Positions 6,694 to 13,025 of a stretch of 19,458 nucleotides of DNA are shown piece after piece. This DNA is from an uncultured Oscillospiraceae bacterium (lineage in GTDB: Bacteria > Bacillota > Clostridia > Oscillospirales > Acutalibacteraceae). Within the stretch, counting starts at the first letter, position 1; each line of letters starts with the position of its first letter. Where the stretch lies: the NCBI GenBank assembly GCA_900554535.1, contig USIA01000021.1, positions 1-19,458 on the forward strand, read 5' to 3'. The position numbers and the translations under genes are program-made. A model generated the notes under the pieces. It saw only the letters and a program-made list of their open reading frames with translations. It had not been told where the DNA came from and made no database searches.

Positions 6694-7049
6694 GAAAGGT
6701 GGTAGCGTTTGCGCTGTCGCTCGGCTTCTTTGCGGCGGCGTACTCTGGCGGCGCAGTCGGGGCAGTATTTTCCCCGGTTGGATTTGGGGACAAAGGCCGC
6801 CCCGCAGACGGCGCAGCGTTTCCGGCTCCCCTTGTACAAAAGGGCTGCGGCCAGCTCCCCGTCAAGGGGCAGGACAGCCACACGGAACCAGCGGCACATG
6901 AGGGAAAGGGAAATGCTCTGGACGCACACGCAAGGCTCCCCGTCGTCTAACAGCAGGCAGTTCCCCTCGTCGTAGTTACAGCACTCATGTACCAGCCGCC
7001 GCGCCCGCCGGTGCTGGCGGGAGTCCATGCGGGGCAGGTTATCGCTCAT
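6663..7049 (-). CDS. Cys-rich VLP-type small protein (guest copy)
   Basis: This 128-aa protein has a basic N-terminus (RQHRRARRLVHECCNYDEGN), the CVCVQSISLSLMCRWFR block followed by VAVLPLDGEL, and a C-terminal zinc-ribbon-like CAVCGAAF...YCPDC pair before a run of Arg/Lys. The VLPLD segment with surrounding cysteines is the signature I associate with Cys-rich VLP proteins of Gram-positive mobile elements. The function is unknown; nucleic-acid binding is plausible from the zinc ribbon and basic tail. The ATG at 7049 has AAAGGAG upstream and overlaps the relaxase stop by 11 nt. A much longer frame to 7238 is only the shadow of the relaxase gene. The homologue in the host module runs off the right edge. 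Confidence 0.82.
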   Translation of the reverse strand: MSDNLPRMDSRQHRRARRLVHECCNYDEGNCLLLDDGEPCVCVQSISLSLMCRWFRVAVLPLDGELAAALLYKGSRKRCAVCGAAFVPKSNRGKYCPDCAARVRRRKEAERQRKRYHLSTHLGAVKPL

Positions 7050-8667
7050 GGCTCTGCTCCTTTCTGCGGTGGGGTTCCTCCCGGCGCAAAATCTGGTCGA
7101 TGTTCCGCTTGACGGTCTGCAATTCCTTGAACCGCTGTTTCTGTTCGTGATAGGTGTTATACAGGCCGTCTTTCTCGGAGATAAGCTGCTCGATCTCGGC
7201 CTGCAACGCTTTCCGGGCGGGCAGCTTGGTAATGCCATGCGCCTTGAAATACCGGGCGGCGGCTTCGGCTATGATAAAATCGCTCTCGTTTGCCTGCCGA
7301 TAGGCGGGGCGGGGTTTCTCGGATTTCTGCACTTTCAGCCCATCGCGGGCGGGCTTGGTCTTGGCATAGGCAAGTACCTGTTGCTGCAACTCCTTTTTCC
7401 CTTGTAGCTTCGTTTCCAGCGTTTTCAGCTTGCCGCTGGTCTGGCGCATTTCCTGATAGGCGGTATCAACGGCGGCTTCTAACTGCTCCGGGGAAGTGAA
7501 GCCGTATTCCTGATACACATTCAGCGTCGCGGCCATTTGTTTGAGGTTGTGCATGGTCGCCCAGCGTTCATAGCCCCGGCCTTTGCCCTCGGCTTTCTTC
7601 TGCTCAATGTCCACAAGCCGCTGCACACCGTCCTGTTTCGGGGCGGTTTGAGGGGTTTTTGTGGGCTGTATGCCAGCTTTCCCACGCCGGGGGTATTCGT
7701 CGGGTATGGCCGCGGCCTTTTCTGTGGCTCTGGCGGCGTTCTGCTCCAAAACGGCAAGGACAGCGGCGCGGTCAAAGTCGTCGCCCAGTTTTCGGGCGGT
7801 AATGGGCTTTGTCCTGTCCGGCGTGAGATAAGACAGCCGCCCCCGGCTCTCCTTGACGGTCACGCCCTCCCGCAGCAGCAGAGAGGAAAAGTCCTCGAAT
7901 GAGGCCGCCGCCGACAGCGCGGCGCGTATGGTCTGCCGCAGCTTTTCCTTGTTCGTTTCAAACTTGGTCTGCCGGGGCGTGATACCGCCTGCAATCATGG
8001 GGGCGTTCTGCCTGTCCAGCGCGGCCTGTCCCTTTTTCTGCGCCCAATACTCCCGGTCTGTGACGCGGTTCTTGCTGCCGTTCAAGAGGTCGATTTGGTA
8101 AAGCCCCTCCCGGTGGCACATCTCCATGACTTCGGACTTGAAGTAGCGCAAGGCCGCGTCGGTACAGCGGTGCTTGCAACCGGCTTTCGTGTCGGCTGGC
8201 CTGTCCATGTAGGGCAGGAACGGCACTTCCTCTATCCGCAGGCTGTTAATGACGATATGCACATGGATGTTGCCGCTGTGGTTATGCCCGTCCGGGTGGG
8301 TGCATACAAGGGCTTGGTGGCCGGGAAAATGCTCGGCGCAAAACTTCTCGCCCAATGCCTGCGCCCGGTCTACGGTCAAGCCATTGTCCGGCCCGTCCCG
8401 TGGGTCAAAGCTGATGATATAGTGGTGGCTTTTCACATCTTCCCGCTGCTGGTTCTTCCCGTATCGGAGATTTGCCCGCATACACGCAACGGCAAAATCC
8501 TCGCCGCCGCAGTTCAGTGTGGACAGCCGGTAGTCCTCGCGGGGGATAAGCCTGCCGGTTTCATCAAGGACAGGCTTCATGGTAAACTCGTCGTGCTCAA
8601 AAAGCAGGTATTGTTCGGCGGCTCCGTAGTCGGCGCTTTTAGAGTTGATATGCTTGAGTGTTGCCAA
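7039..8667 (-). CDS. MobA/MobL-type (MOBP-like) relaxase
   Basis: This protein of about 542 aa would nick the element's oriT and lead the strand during conjugative mobilization. The N-terminal relaxase domain has KHINSKSADYGAAEQYL near the start, HHYIISFDP (about residue 82) and the three-histidine metal motif GHNHSGNIHVHIVINS (about 127-142). It continues through a middle domain (SYLTPDRTKPITARKLGDDF) into a long Gln/Lys-rich, probably coiled-coil C-terminus. I place the start at TTG 8667, which has AGGTGA 5 nt upstream; the GTG at 8676 lies inside that ribosome binding site. It overlaps mobC by 29 nt and the Cys-rich gene by 11 nt, so the three are coupled. The family is clear; the MOB subgroup is less sure. 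Confidence 0.92.
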   Translation of the reverse strand: MATLKHINSKSADYGAAEQYLLFEHDEFTMKPVLDETGRLIPREDYRLSTLNCGGEDFAVACMRANLRYGKNQQREDVKSHHYIISFDPRDGPDNGLTVDRAQALGEKFCAEHFPGHQALVCTHPDGHNHSGNIHVHIVINSLRIEEVPFLPYMDRPADTKAGCKHRCTDAALRYFKSEVMEMCHREGLYQIDLLNGSKNRVTDREYWAQKKGQAALDRQNAPMIAGGITPRQTKFETNKEKLRQTIRAALSAAASFEDFSSLLLREGVTVKESRGRLSYLTPDRTKPITARKLGDDFDRAAVLAVLEQNAARATEKAAAIPDEYPRRGKAGIQPTKTPQTAPKQDGVQRLVDIEQKKAEGKGRGYERWATMHNLKQMAATLNVYQEYGFTSPEQLEAAVDTAYQEMRQTSGKLKTLETKLQGKKELQQQVLAYAKTKPARDGLKVQKSEKPRPAYRQANESDFIIAEAAARYFKAHGITKLPARKALQAEIEQLISEKDGLYNTYHEQKQRFKELQTVKRNIDQILRREEPHRRKEQSHER

Positions 8668-9037
8668 CCGCGTCACCTACTTTCTTGAGGACTTCATACT
8701 TGAGGGCGGCAAGGTCGGCTATGGCGGCGCGTACCTCGCCGAACAGTGCGTTGTAGGGTGCGCCGTACTCGTTCAGATACCGGGCAATCTGATTGAGGTT
8801 GCCGCCGATCCTGCCGTACTCGGCGGCCAACTTCCCGACAGCGGAGAGCAGTTCATCATTAACCGCCGACACATGGATAACGGGGCGTATGGTGGTGCGC
8901 CGTATCGCCTGCCGGAGAAATTCTGACTGGCTGATACCATAGGGCGCAAGCCGCGCTGTGAAGTCGGCGTATTCATCTTCGGACAGCCGGGTTTTCACAA
9001 CGCGGCTGCGGTGGGGTGTGTTGTATCGCTTCGGCAT
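8639..9037 (-). CDS. MobC-like relaxosome accessory protein
   Basis: This 132-aa protein has a ribbon-helix-helix-like N-terminal half (VVKTRLSEDEYADFTARLAP, then YGISQSEFLRQAIRRT) and the conserved MobC block IGGNLNQIARYLNEYG (about residues 85-100). MobC proteins bind oriT and help the relaxase melt the nick region. The ATG at 9037 has AAAGGAGG 10 nt upstream; an in-frame codon at 9058 overlaps this site and is less likely. It lies directly between the candidate oriT and the relaxase gene, the standard order for mobilizable elements. No truncation is seen. Confidence 0.88.
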   Translation of the reverse strand: MPKRYNTPHRSRVVKTRLSEDEYADFTARLAPYGISQSEFLRQAIRRTTIRPVIHVSAVNDELLSAVGKLAAEYGRIGGNLNQIARYLNEYGAPYNALFGEVRAAIADLAALKYEVLKKVGDAVGNTQAYQL

Positions 9038-9159
9038 GGGCTGTAAACCTCCTTTCACTTATCACAAAAAATAGGCTGGTCTGTTAGGTATTTCCGGGGC
9101 AGTTCTCGCAAAAAAATGGCCTGCCGGACGGAAATATTTTTGCGGCGCAAGCCGCCATA

Positions 9160-9306
9160 GCAGGGTTTGGGGAAGGCACTCCCCAACAAGTTTCCCGCGA
9201 GGGGCAAAACCGCAGAATTGCGGATTTTGGCACCGTGGTAGAAACTTGCTCTAAGACTGCCGCAGACTGCCCCTGTCTGGTTTTTCCGTACATAGAACGG
9301 ACAGGG
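9160..9306. other. Candidate origin of transfer (oriT) region
   Basis: Upstream of mobC are three clustered inverted repeats: TTGGGGA-AGGCAC-TCCCCAA (9167-9186), CCGCA-GAAT-TGCGG flanked by AAAA/TTTT (9206-9227), and CCCTGTC...GACAGGG with an inner CCGT/ACGG (9271-9306). No open frame with a credible start covers the region. Position next to mobC and relaxase plus repeat density suggests oriT. The nick site cannot be fixed from sequence alone. Confidence 0.55.
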
Positions 9307-9578
9307 CGGGGCTTGCGGCCCGCTGTGGGCGGTCTTTTTTTCTTTCCGCTAAAGATACATTTCAAAGGCCGCCAGCTACCCGCTGGACGGGGATTTTTCA
9401 AAATTTCTTTTGCTTCTGTAATACGGAAAAGGGAGTTTTGGCAACCGGCGAGACAGAGAATTTTCCCTTTCACTCCCTACACCACTGCATTTTGAAATTT
9501 GCCAAACGGGGCAGGCAGCTTTTTTCTGGCTTCACCTACCTACTACGGGTGACTTCGCGATTTTGCCAAATGGGCAAC
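9307..9578. other. Non-coding stretch between oriT region and terminator
   Basis: I see no credible gene here; the open frames on both strands lack ribosome binding sites and protein-like composition. It holds two similar blocks, TTTGCCAAACGGGGCA near 9497 and TTTTGCCAAATGGGCAA near 9561, and a GGGAG...CTCCC pair around 9431-9476. It is probably part of an extended transfer-origin or leader region for mobC. Confidence 0.4.
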
Positions 9579-9611
9579 AAAAAAGCAGCAAATCTTTTTC
9601 AGACTTACTGC
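9579..9611 (-). terminator. Rho-independent terminator after the flavin reductase gene
   Basis: On the minus strand GCAGTAAGTCT pairs with AGATTTGCTGC (11 bp including two G-U pairs) around a GAAAA loop, immediately followed by TTTTTT. It lies about 70 nt after the flavin reductase stop and separates cargo transcription from the oriT/mob region. Confidence 0.85.
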
Positions 9612-9682
9612 TTTCGCTGACCGCCGGTGGCGGCTGGTATTCAGTTTTTTAGTAGGTTATCAGTCCTGTAACTTAGGCTTTC

Positions 9683-10330
9683 TCAATCATATTTTTCTAT
9701 CTTGATAGTGGCAATCGCAGATTGATTAGGTTCCCCAGTAACAAGGTCTTGCGGTGCTGGTATCAACATCATAAAGCCCTTTTTTCCGTATCTCTGCTCA
9801 TAGCCCTGTGCATATTCCTTTTCAACAGAAATATGCTGCACTTGTCCGACAATCATGGCTGTAATCCCTGCGCCGCTTAAATCCTGTACTTCTTTCAAAG
9901 TACATTCCATATTGATAAAAGCCTCTTGAATAGCTGGCGCATGGATAGTTTTCGCATTGGAAAGCGTAAAACTTCCTACTGCAAATTCATCAGTTTCTAT
10001 GTTATTGTGGTTAATCGTATCTACCAGTTTATCATAATAACTTATCGGGAGAAAGTTAATACAAAAGCACTTTTCTCTTTGAATATTGGCGTAGGTATGT
10101 GTGTGCTGATATAGGTTGCCCATCACGGCGAAGAAAGCAGTTTTATCCCCATGAAAGCAGCTCCACGAATGGAAACAAACATTTGGTTTCCCGTTTTCTT
10201 TCCATGTGGTAATTGCGAACAAAACCGTTGGTATTCCTGCGGTTACTTCAAAATGCGAAAACAATTCAAATTCTTCTGGATATGCGGGCTTAAAATACTG
10301 CGGAAAATCTTTCCCAATTTCTATTTTCAT
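9683..10330 (-). CDS. Flavin reductase-like (flavoredoxin family) protein
   Basis: This 215-aa protein resembles the FMN-binding split-barrel flavin reductase-like family: PTVLFAITTWKENGKPNVC near the N-terminus, FAVMGNLYQHTHTYANI (flavin-phosphate contact region), CFCINFLP, then FAVGSFTLSNAKTIHAPAI and FINMECTLKEV. Family members bind FMN and reduce flavins or act as small electron carriers in the cytoplasm. The ATG at 10330 follows GGGAGGTG with 5-6 nt spacing; the TTG at 10348 lies upstream of that site and is not used. The gene stands alone, with its own leader (inverted repeat at 10344-10369) and a strong terminator, so it is an independent cargo unit. It is more AT-rich than the mob genes, suggesting a separate origin. 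The substrate is unknown; detoxification or redox stress is only a guess. Confidence 0.8.
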   Translation of the reverse strand: MKIEIGKDFPQYFKPAYPEEFELFSHFEVTAGIPTVLFAITTWKENGKPNVCFHSWSCFHGDKTAFFAVMGNLYQHTHTYANIQREKCFCINFLPISYYDKLVDTINHNNIETDEFAVGSFTLSNAKTIHAPAIQEAFINMECTLKEVQDLSGAGITAMIVGQVQHISVEKEYAQGYEQRYGKKGFMMLIPAPQDLVTGEPNQSAIATIKIEKYD

Positions 10331-10343
10331 TACAACACCTCCC

Positions 10344-10369
10344 GACAATAATTGATGATTGCTATTGTC
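10344..10369. promoter_or_regulatory. Inverted repeat in the flavin reductase leader (operator-like)
   Basis: GACAATA and TATTGTC form a perfect 7-bp inverted repeat 12 nt apart, between a weak AT-rich promoter region (a possible -10 TAAAAT near 10374-10379) and the GGGAGGTG ribosome binding site. It could be the binding site of a redox- or ligand-sensing repressor. No dedicated regulator gene lies next to it. Confidence 0.4.
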
Positions 10370-10404
10370 ACGATTTTACCATATTTACGATGTGAAGTCT
10401 ATGT

Positions 10405-10602
10405 TCAACGGTCAAATCGAAACTTGAACAACGCGGCAATTAGCTGTTGCTTCACATATTCCTCAACCTCGGCGTTGACTTTCCCTTGTACTTTGGAGCA
10501 GTAGCGGATATATCCGGCATAGTGGGAAAGAACGGTGTCGATTGCGTCCGGGTCGCCCTCATGGGCTTTGACGATTGTTTCATAAGGGAGAAGTTTACTC
10601 AT
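10405..10602 (-). CDS. Small helix-turn-helix protein (Tn916 Orf8-like)
   Basis: This 65-aa protein (MSKLLPYETIVKAHEGDPDA, then IDTVLSHYAGYIRYCS, with VNAEVEEYVKQQLIAALFKF near the end) matches the helix-turn-helix_16 type that accompanies the sigma-like gene in Tn916/Tn1549-family elements. The start ATG at 10602 overlaps the end of the sigma-factor gene by 8 nt, so the two are translated together. In Tn916 such genes belong to the regulatory circuit that turns on excision and transfer; transfer of that role to this element is inference. Confidence 0.82.
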   Translation of the reverse strand: MSKLLPYETIVKAHEGDPDAIDTVLSHYAGYIRYCSKVQGKVNAEVEEYVKQQLIAALFKFRFDR

Positions 10603-11017
10603 AGCGTTTTCCCTCCATGAGCCGCCGGAGCCGCTTCAAGGCAAGCTGGATATGCCGCCCCGCTGTGCTGCGCGTCCGGCCGATATGTACGCCGATCACG
10701 CGCTGCGGCTGGCGCAGGAAGTAATAGCGGAAAATTTCTTCCTGTGCCTGCTCCGGCAAGAGTGCAAGGGCGGCGGCAAGCTCCGCATGATACAGAACGG
10801 CGGTCTGCCCGCAGGCGGTAAAAAGATATTCTTCAAGCTGCTCCGGCTCGGCAAGCTGGACAAACTTCTCATTCATCAGATAGTCAAGGGAAACTTCCCG
10901 TTCCCACCTCCGGCGCAGCTTCAAAATTATATCTATGGCGGCGTGACGAATGACAACCTTGCAAAAGGCGTTAAAGGTATACTGGATATGCACCTTGTAG
11001 GCTTCATCTTCGGTCAT
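10595..11017 (-). CDS. Sigma-70-like regulatory protein (Tn916 Orf7-like)
   Basis: This 140-aa protein has an N-terminal region with FNAFCKVVIRHAAIDIILKL and SLDYLMNEKFVQL, and a C-terminal region-4-like helix-turn-helix (ALALLPEQAQEEIFRYYFLR, then GRTRSTAGRHIQLALKRLRR). This is the layout of the small sigma-factor-like regulators of Tn916/Tn1549-type elements. The ATG at 11017 has GAGGGGG 7 nt upstream. It is cotranscribed with the HTH gene that overlaps its end. Likely role: activating promoters of the element's own recombination or transfer genes. A strong leader hairpin precedes it. Confidence 0.85.
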   Translation of the reverse strand: MTEDEAYKVHIQYTFNAFCKVVIRHAAIDIILKLRRRWEREVSLDYLMNEKFVQLAEPEQLEEYLFTACGQTAVLYHAELAAALALLPEQAQEEIFRYYFLRQPQRVIGVHIGRTRSTAGRHIQLALKRLRRLMEGKRYE

Positions 11018-11045
11018 GGAAATTCCCCCTCTCTGATAATAGTGC

Positions 11046-11074
11046 GGGGCGGCAGCACTCCTTGCTGTCGCCCC
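11046..11074 (-). promoter_or_regulatory. Leader hairpin before the sigma-factor gene
   Basis: On the minus strand GGGGCG-A-CAGCA and TGCTG-C-CGCCCC pair (11 bp with one mismatch) around the loop AGGAG, about 28 nt before the sigma start. Further upstream are GGCGCATACGCGCC (about 11117-11130) and GCTGTTGACAGC (about 11104-11115), the latter containing a -35-like TTGACA without a clear -10. Attenuation control of the regulatory operon is possible but unproven. Confidence 0.45.
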
Positions 11075-11166
11075 TTTGATTGCCTGTCTGCAAAGGCGGG
11101 CGGGGCTGTCAACAGCGGCGCGTATGCGCCGTTCATCTTGACCGTTGACTGGCTCGGCTGGCTTTG

Positions 11167-11709
11167 CTATTTATAAAATTGTTCAACAAAATCCGTATCC
11201 TTTAGTTTGTCTTGTACATCGTTGCTCCACTTCTCCTGTTCAAGCAGATTTGACAAGGGAGCACCGAATATATCTTCAATTTGCGTTCGTTCAAAGGAAT
11301 AGCTATCACCAGAAAAGTTATAGGTTATCCCCGATAAATTATCAATCGCCGCCATAGCTGCGACGGTATTATAGATTAAATCTCTTTGTACCTTATCCTC
11401 TCCGATGTTCCAAACAGTATCGAGATAGTTCACTGTTAAAGTACAGTCATCAGAATTGATTTCAAACTGTCTTGGAATATTGTTTAATGGTAAATTTCCA
11501 AATAAGTCTCTAACATTGTTCGCGTCCCCCAAATATGCAGTTTTATAATCTTCAATCGCAGAAATATCATGTGTTAAAGCGTCCGTCTGATTTTGGGCGT
11601 AAGCTTCTTGTTTTGCTTGATTGGCGGGAATAATCCAAAACTGGATTAAGCAGAACAGAACAACTGCAACAGCGAGAAGTCCGATAATAATTTTACTTTT
11701 CTTATTCAT
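11167..11709 (-). CDS. DUF4825-like membrane-anchored protein
   Basis: This 180-aa protein has an N-terminal membrane anchor (KIIIGLLAVAVVLFCLIQFW, about residues 5-24) followed by an extracytoplasmic domain. The phrase YKTAYLGDANNVRDLFGNLP (about residues 54-73) resembles the start of the DUF4825 domain. The second ATG, at 11709, is preferred because AAAGGGG stands 7 nt upstream; the ATG at 11715 abuts it. It overlaps the permease-prefix gene by 8 nt and is last in the PadR operon. Its job is not known. An outside-facing sensor or envelope protein would fit the anchor and domain, but no catalytic motif is visible. Confidence 0.72.
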   Translation of the reverse strand: MNKKSKIIIGLLAVAVVLFCLIQFWIIPANQAKQEAYAQNQTDALTHDISAIEDYKTAYLGDANNVRDLFGNLPLNNIPRQFEINSDDCTLTVNYLDTVWNIGEDKVQRDLIYNTVAAMAAIDNLSGITYNFSGDSYSFERTQIEDIFGAPLSNLLEQEKWSNDVQDKLKDTDFVEQFYK

Positions 11710-12367
11710 CTTCATGCCCCTTTCTGCATTTCAGCAGTATTCTTGAAAAACTGCTGATTGTAATAGGAATGATAATGGTCAATAGCGGCAGATAAAACCG
11801 CACTGCAATATTTGCCATTTGATATGGGCCTGTAATATTCAGAGGTCTGCCAAACCAAATATCACTTCCAAATGTCAACGCTGCCATCGTTCCAACAGCT
11901 ACGAGAAAAAATGCACTCCAAATAGTCCATGCGACTTTTTTTCTGTGTTCACTCGCTGAAAGCGATAGAAAAGCAATGACATTTTCTTTTTTATCTTTGC
12001 TCAGAATGTAAGCGCAGCCGGAAATGATAACACATAAAAGCCCGATATAGCTGGTTAGCGCATAATGGGTAAAGAGAAGCGGCAAGGAAAAAATCCAAAA
12101 AACAATACAGTTGAGCAATAGCGTTTGCATACATTCCAAATGATATTTGCCAACATCGGTAAGCTGATTTCCGTCTATCAGATAATCAATCGCTGACAAA
12201 CTTTCCTTTGCTTTCTCGGTTGCCTTTTCTGCACTCAATCCCTGTGCAATTAAATCGTCCCGCTTTGCAATCATATTGCTCAATATTTCTTCCTTTAGGT
12301 CTTTTACCTCCGGTGTTAAACGCTGATGTCGGAATAATCCGTCAACATATTTTTGTAAATCTATCAT
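11702..12367 (-). CDS. Permease-prefix / DUF1700-like membrane protein
   Basis: This 221-aa protein has a soluble N-terminal helical domain (LFRHQRLTPEVKDLKEEILS, then GLSAEKATEKAKESL) of the permease prefix domain 1 or DUF1700 type. Four to five membrane segments follow (about residues 85-103, 105-122, 145-163 and 188-212). Such genes regularly follow padR genes in Firmicutes, where the PadR controls the membrane protein. The ATG at 12367 overlaps the padR stop as ATGA, so the genes are coupled. No transport motif is recognisable. A role in membrane stress or antimicrobial response is known for some PadR-linked operons but is not shown here. Confidence 0.75.
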   Translation of the reverse strand: MIDLQKYVDGLFRHQRLTPEVKDLKEEILSNMIAKRDDLIAQGLSAEKATEKAKESLSAIDYLIDGNQLTDVGKYHLECMQTLLLNCIVFWIFSLPLLFTHYALTSYIGLLCVIISGCAYILSKDKKENVIAFLSLSASEHRKKVAWTIWSAFFLVAVGTMAALTFGSDIWFGRPLNITGPYQMANIAVRFYLPLLTIIIPITISSFSRILLKCRKGHEDE

Positions 12368-12711
12368 TCGTCCTTACCTCCTTGCAGAAGCATAGTAATA
12401 ATTTTTTTTGCGTGTAGCCATTCCGAAAGTGCTTTTTCATAGGCAGCGTTACCGCTGTCCGTAATATGATAATACTTTCGTCGCCCGCCTTGCGATTGGT
12501 CGCCCCAATAGCTAACAATATGGCCTTGTTTCTCAAGACGCTTTAGGCTTGTATATAAAGACGGCTCTTTCAATTCATATTCATTATTGCTGTTCATGGA
12601 TACAGCTTTCATAATCTCGTAGCCGTAATTGTCGCCATCTCTTAATATTTTAAGAATTATGGTATCTATATGCCCACGGATTAAATCGCTGTTGATGTTC
12701 TGCTCCGGCAT
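12364..12711 (-). CDS. PadR family transcriptional regulator
   Basis: This 115-aa regulator has the PadR winged helix: LIRGHIDTIILKILRDGDNY, GYEIMKAVS, a recognition region YELKEPSLYTSLKRLEKQGH and the wing YWGDQSQGGRRKYYHIT, then a short C-terminal dimerisation helix. PadR proteins repress their own operon and release it on ligand binding. The ATG at 12711 follows GGAGGTG with 6 nt spacing. Longer in-frame starts lie upstream of or within the -10 box and are excluded. It leads a three-gene operon with ATGA and 8-nt overlaps, transcribed from the consensus promoter just upstream. The operon is AT-rich compared with the tra and mob genes. Confidence 0.92.
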   Translation of the reverse strand: MPEQNINSDLIRGHIDTIILKILRDGDNYGYEIMKAVSMNSNNEYELKEPSLYTSLKRLEKQGHIVSYWGDQSQGGRRKYYHITDSGNAAYEKALSEWLHAKKIITMLLQGGKDE

Positions 12712-12730
12712 TTGCTTCACCTCCATGCAC

Positions 12731-12759
12731 ATTATATCCGATATTACTATGTGTGTCAA
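12731..12759 (-). promoter_or_regulatory. Consensus sigma-70 promoter of the padR operon
   Basis: On the minus strand TTGACA (12759-12754) and TATAAT (12736-12731) are separated by exactly 17 nt, a perfect match to the vegetative consensus. Transcription would begin about 10 nt before the ribosome binding site of padR. Such strength usually needs a repressor; PadR autorepression is a reasonable inference, but I cannot define the operator. Confidence 0.88.
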
Positions 12760-12847
12760 TGTACTATTTCACAAATTGCTTATGTAATCTTGTTTCTATC
12801 TCTGCGTTATACGAAATAGTAGGGCGGTTGTCTGTAATATTATAGTG

Positions 12848-12880
12848 CTACTTTACCGTACATGAGCATTGGAGGCAGGG
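12848..12880. other. Attachment-site junction, cargo end
   Basis: On the minus strand the junction reads CCCTGCCTCC-AA-TGCTCATGTACGG: maff2 sequence, dinucleotide core (12869-12870), element arm. Joined to the other arm it predicts a circle junction AAGCA-AA-TGCTC with near-perfect dyad symmetry, and an empty target CTGCCTCC-AA-ATCCCAGG. Confidence 0.85.
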
Positions 12881-12993
12881 TTGTCCTGCCCGTAACCTTC
12901 CAGGAGGTTGATGCCGCCCCACACGCACAGGCCGCCGCCCAGCGCAATCACCAGAGTCTGCAATACGTCGATAGCGTTAGTGAAAAAATCCAT
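12853..12993 (-). pseudogene. maff2, 5' fragment (N-terminal 41 codons plus read-through)
   Basis: The ATG at 12993 starts MDFFTNAIDVLQTLVIALGG, continues GLCVWGGINLLEGYGQDNPA, and at codon 41 (Ser) meets the element. It then reads five element-encoded residues (NAHVR) to a TAA at 12853-12855. This is the N-terminal helix and DNP motif of Maff2. The rest is at 2842-2935; the two parts together make 72 codons. The fragment keeps its own ribosome binding site region and could yield a 46-aa one-helix peptide. It follows virD4 by 32 nt, the usual order. Loss of full-length Maff2 may or may not block transfer; its exact role is unknown. Confidence 0.9.
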
Positions 12994-13025
12994 AAATCAT
13001 ATTTCCTTTCTTCGTTGTAGAATTG

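Larger units (their letters stand above)
2936..12870. mobile_element. Integrated mobilizable element of 9.93 kb (serine-recombinase type) in maff2
   Basis: The boundaries come from the split maff2 gene. Deleting the DNA between the AA/TT dinucleotides at 2936-2937 and 12869-12870 restores its reading frame. Reading inwards from each end, the tips are TGCTTATGTGCGATAAAG and TGCTCATGTACGGTAAAG, identical at 15 of 18 positions and inverted, as expected for attP arms of a large serine recombinase. The recombinase gene lies next to the left tip. In minus-strand order the content is PadR / permease-prefix / DUF4825 cargo, sigma factor and HTH protein, flavin reductase, oriT region, MobC, relaxase, Cys-rich protein, RepA, DnaC, TnpW-like protein and recombinase. 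It has its own mobilization and replication genes but no mating-channel genes, which fits an integrative mobilizable element. No target duplication beyond the 2-nt core is seen. Confidence 0.92.

Noticed and set aside
7050..7238. N-terminal extension of the Cys-rich protein by 63 codons
   Set aside because: It lies wholly inside the relaxase gene, is Ser/Arg/Pro-rich, and the ATG at 7049 has a good ribosome binding site.
9084..9620. Open frames of 60-129 codons in the mobC upstream region
   Set aside because: They have no ribosome binding sites or protein-like composition. The region is better explained by oriT-type inverted repeats and a terminator.
12762..12820. ACTATTTC/GAAATAGT inverted repeat near the right tip as the recombinase arm site
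   Set aside because: It lies about 50 nt inside the element, has no counterpart at the other tip and is short. The tip arms next to the core explain the junction better.
2936..12870. Interpreting the 9.93-kb insert as a full ICE
   Set aside because: It has relaxase, MobC, replication and recombinase genes but no coupling protein or channel genes between its ends, so a mobilizable element is the better reading.
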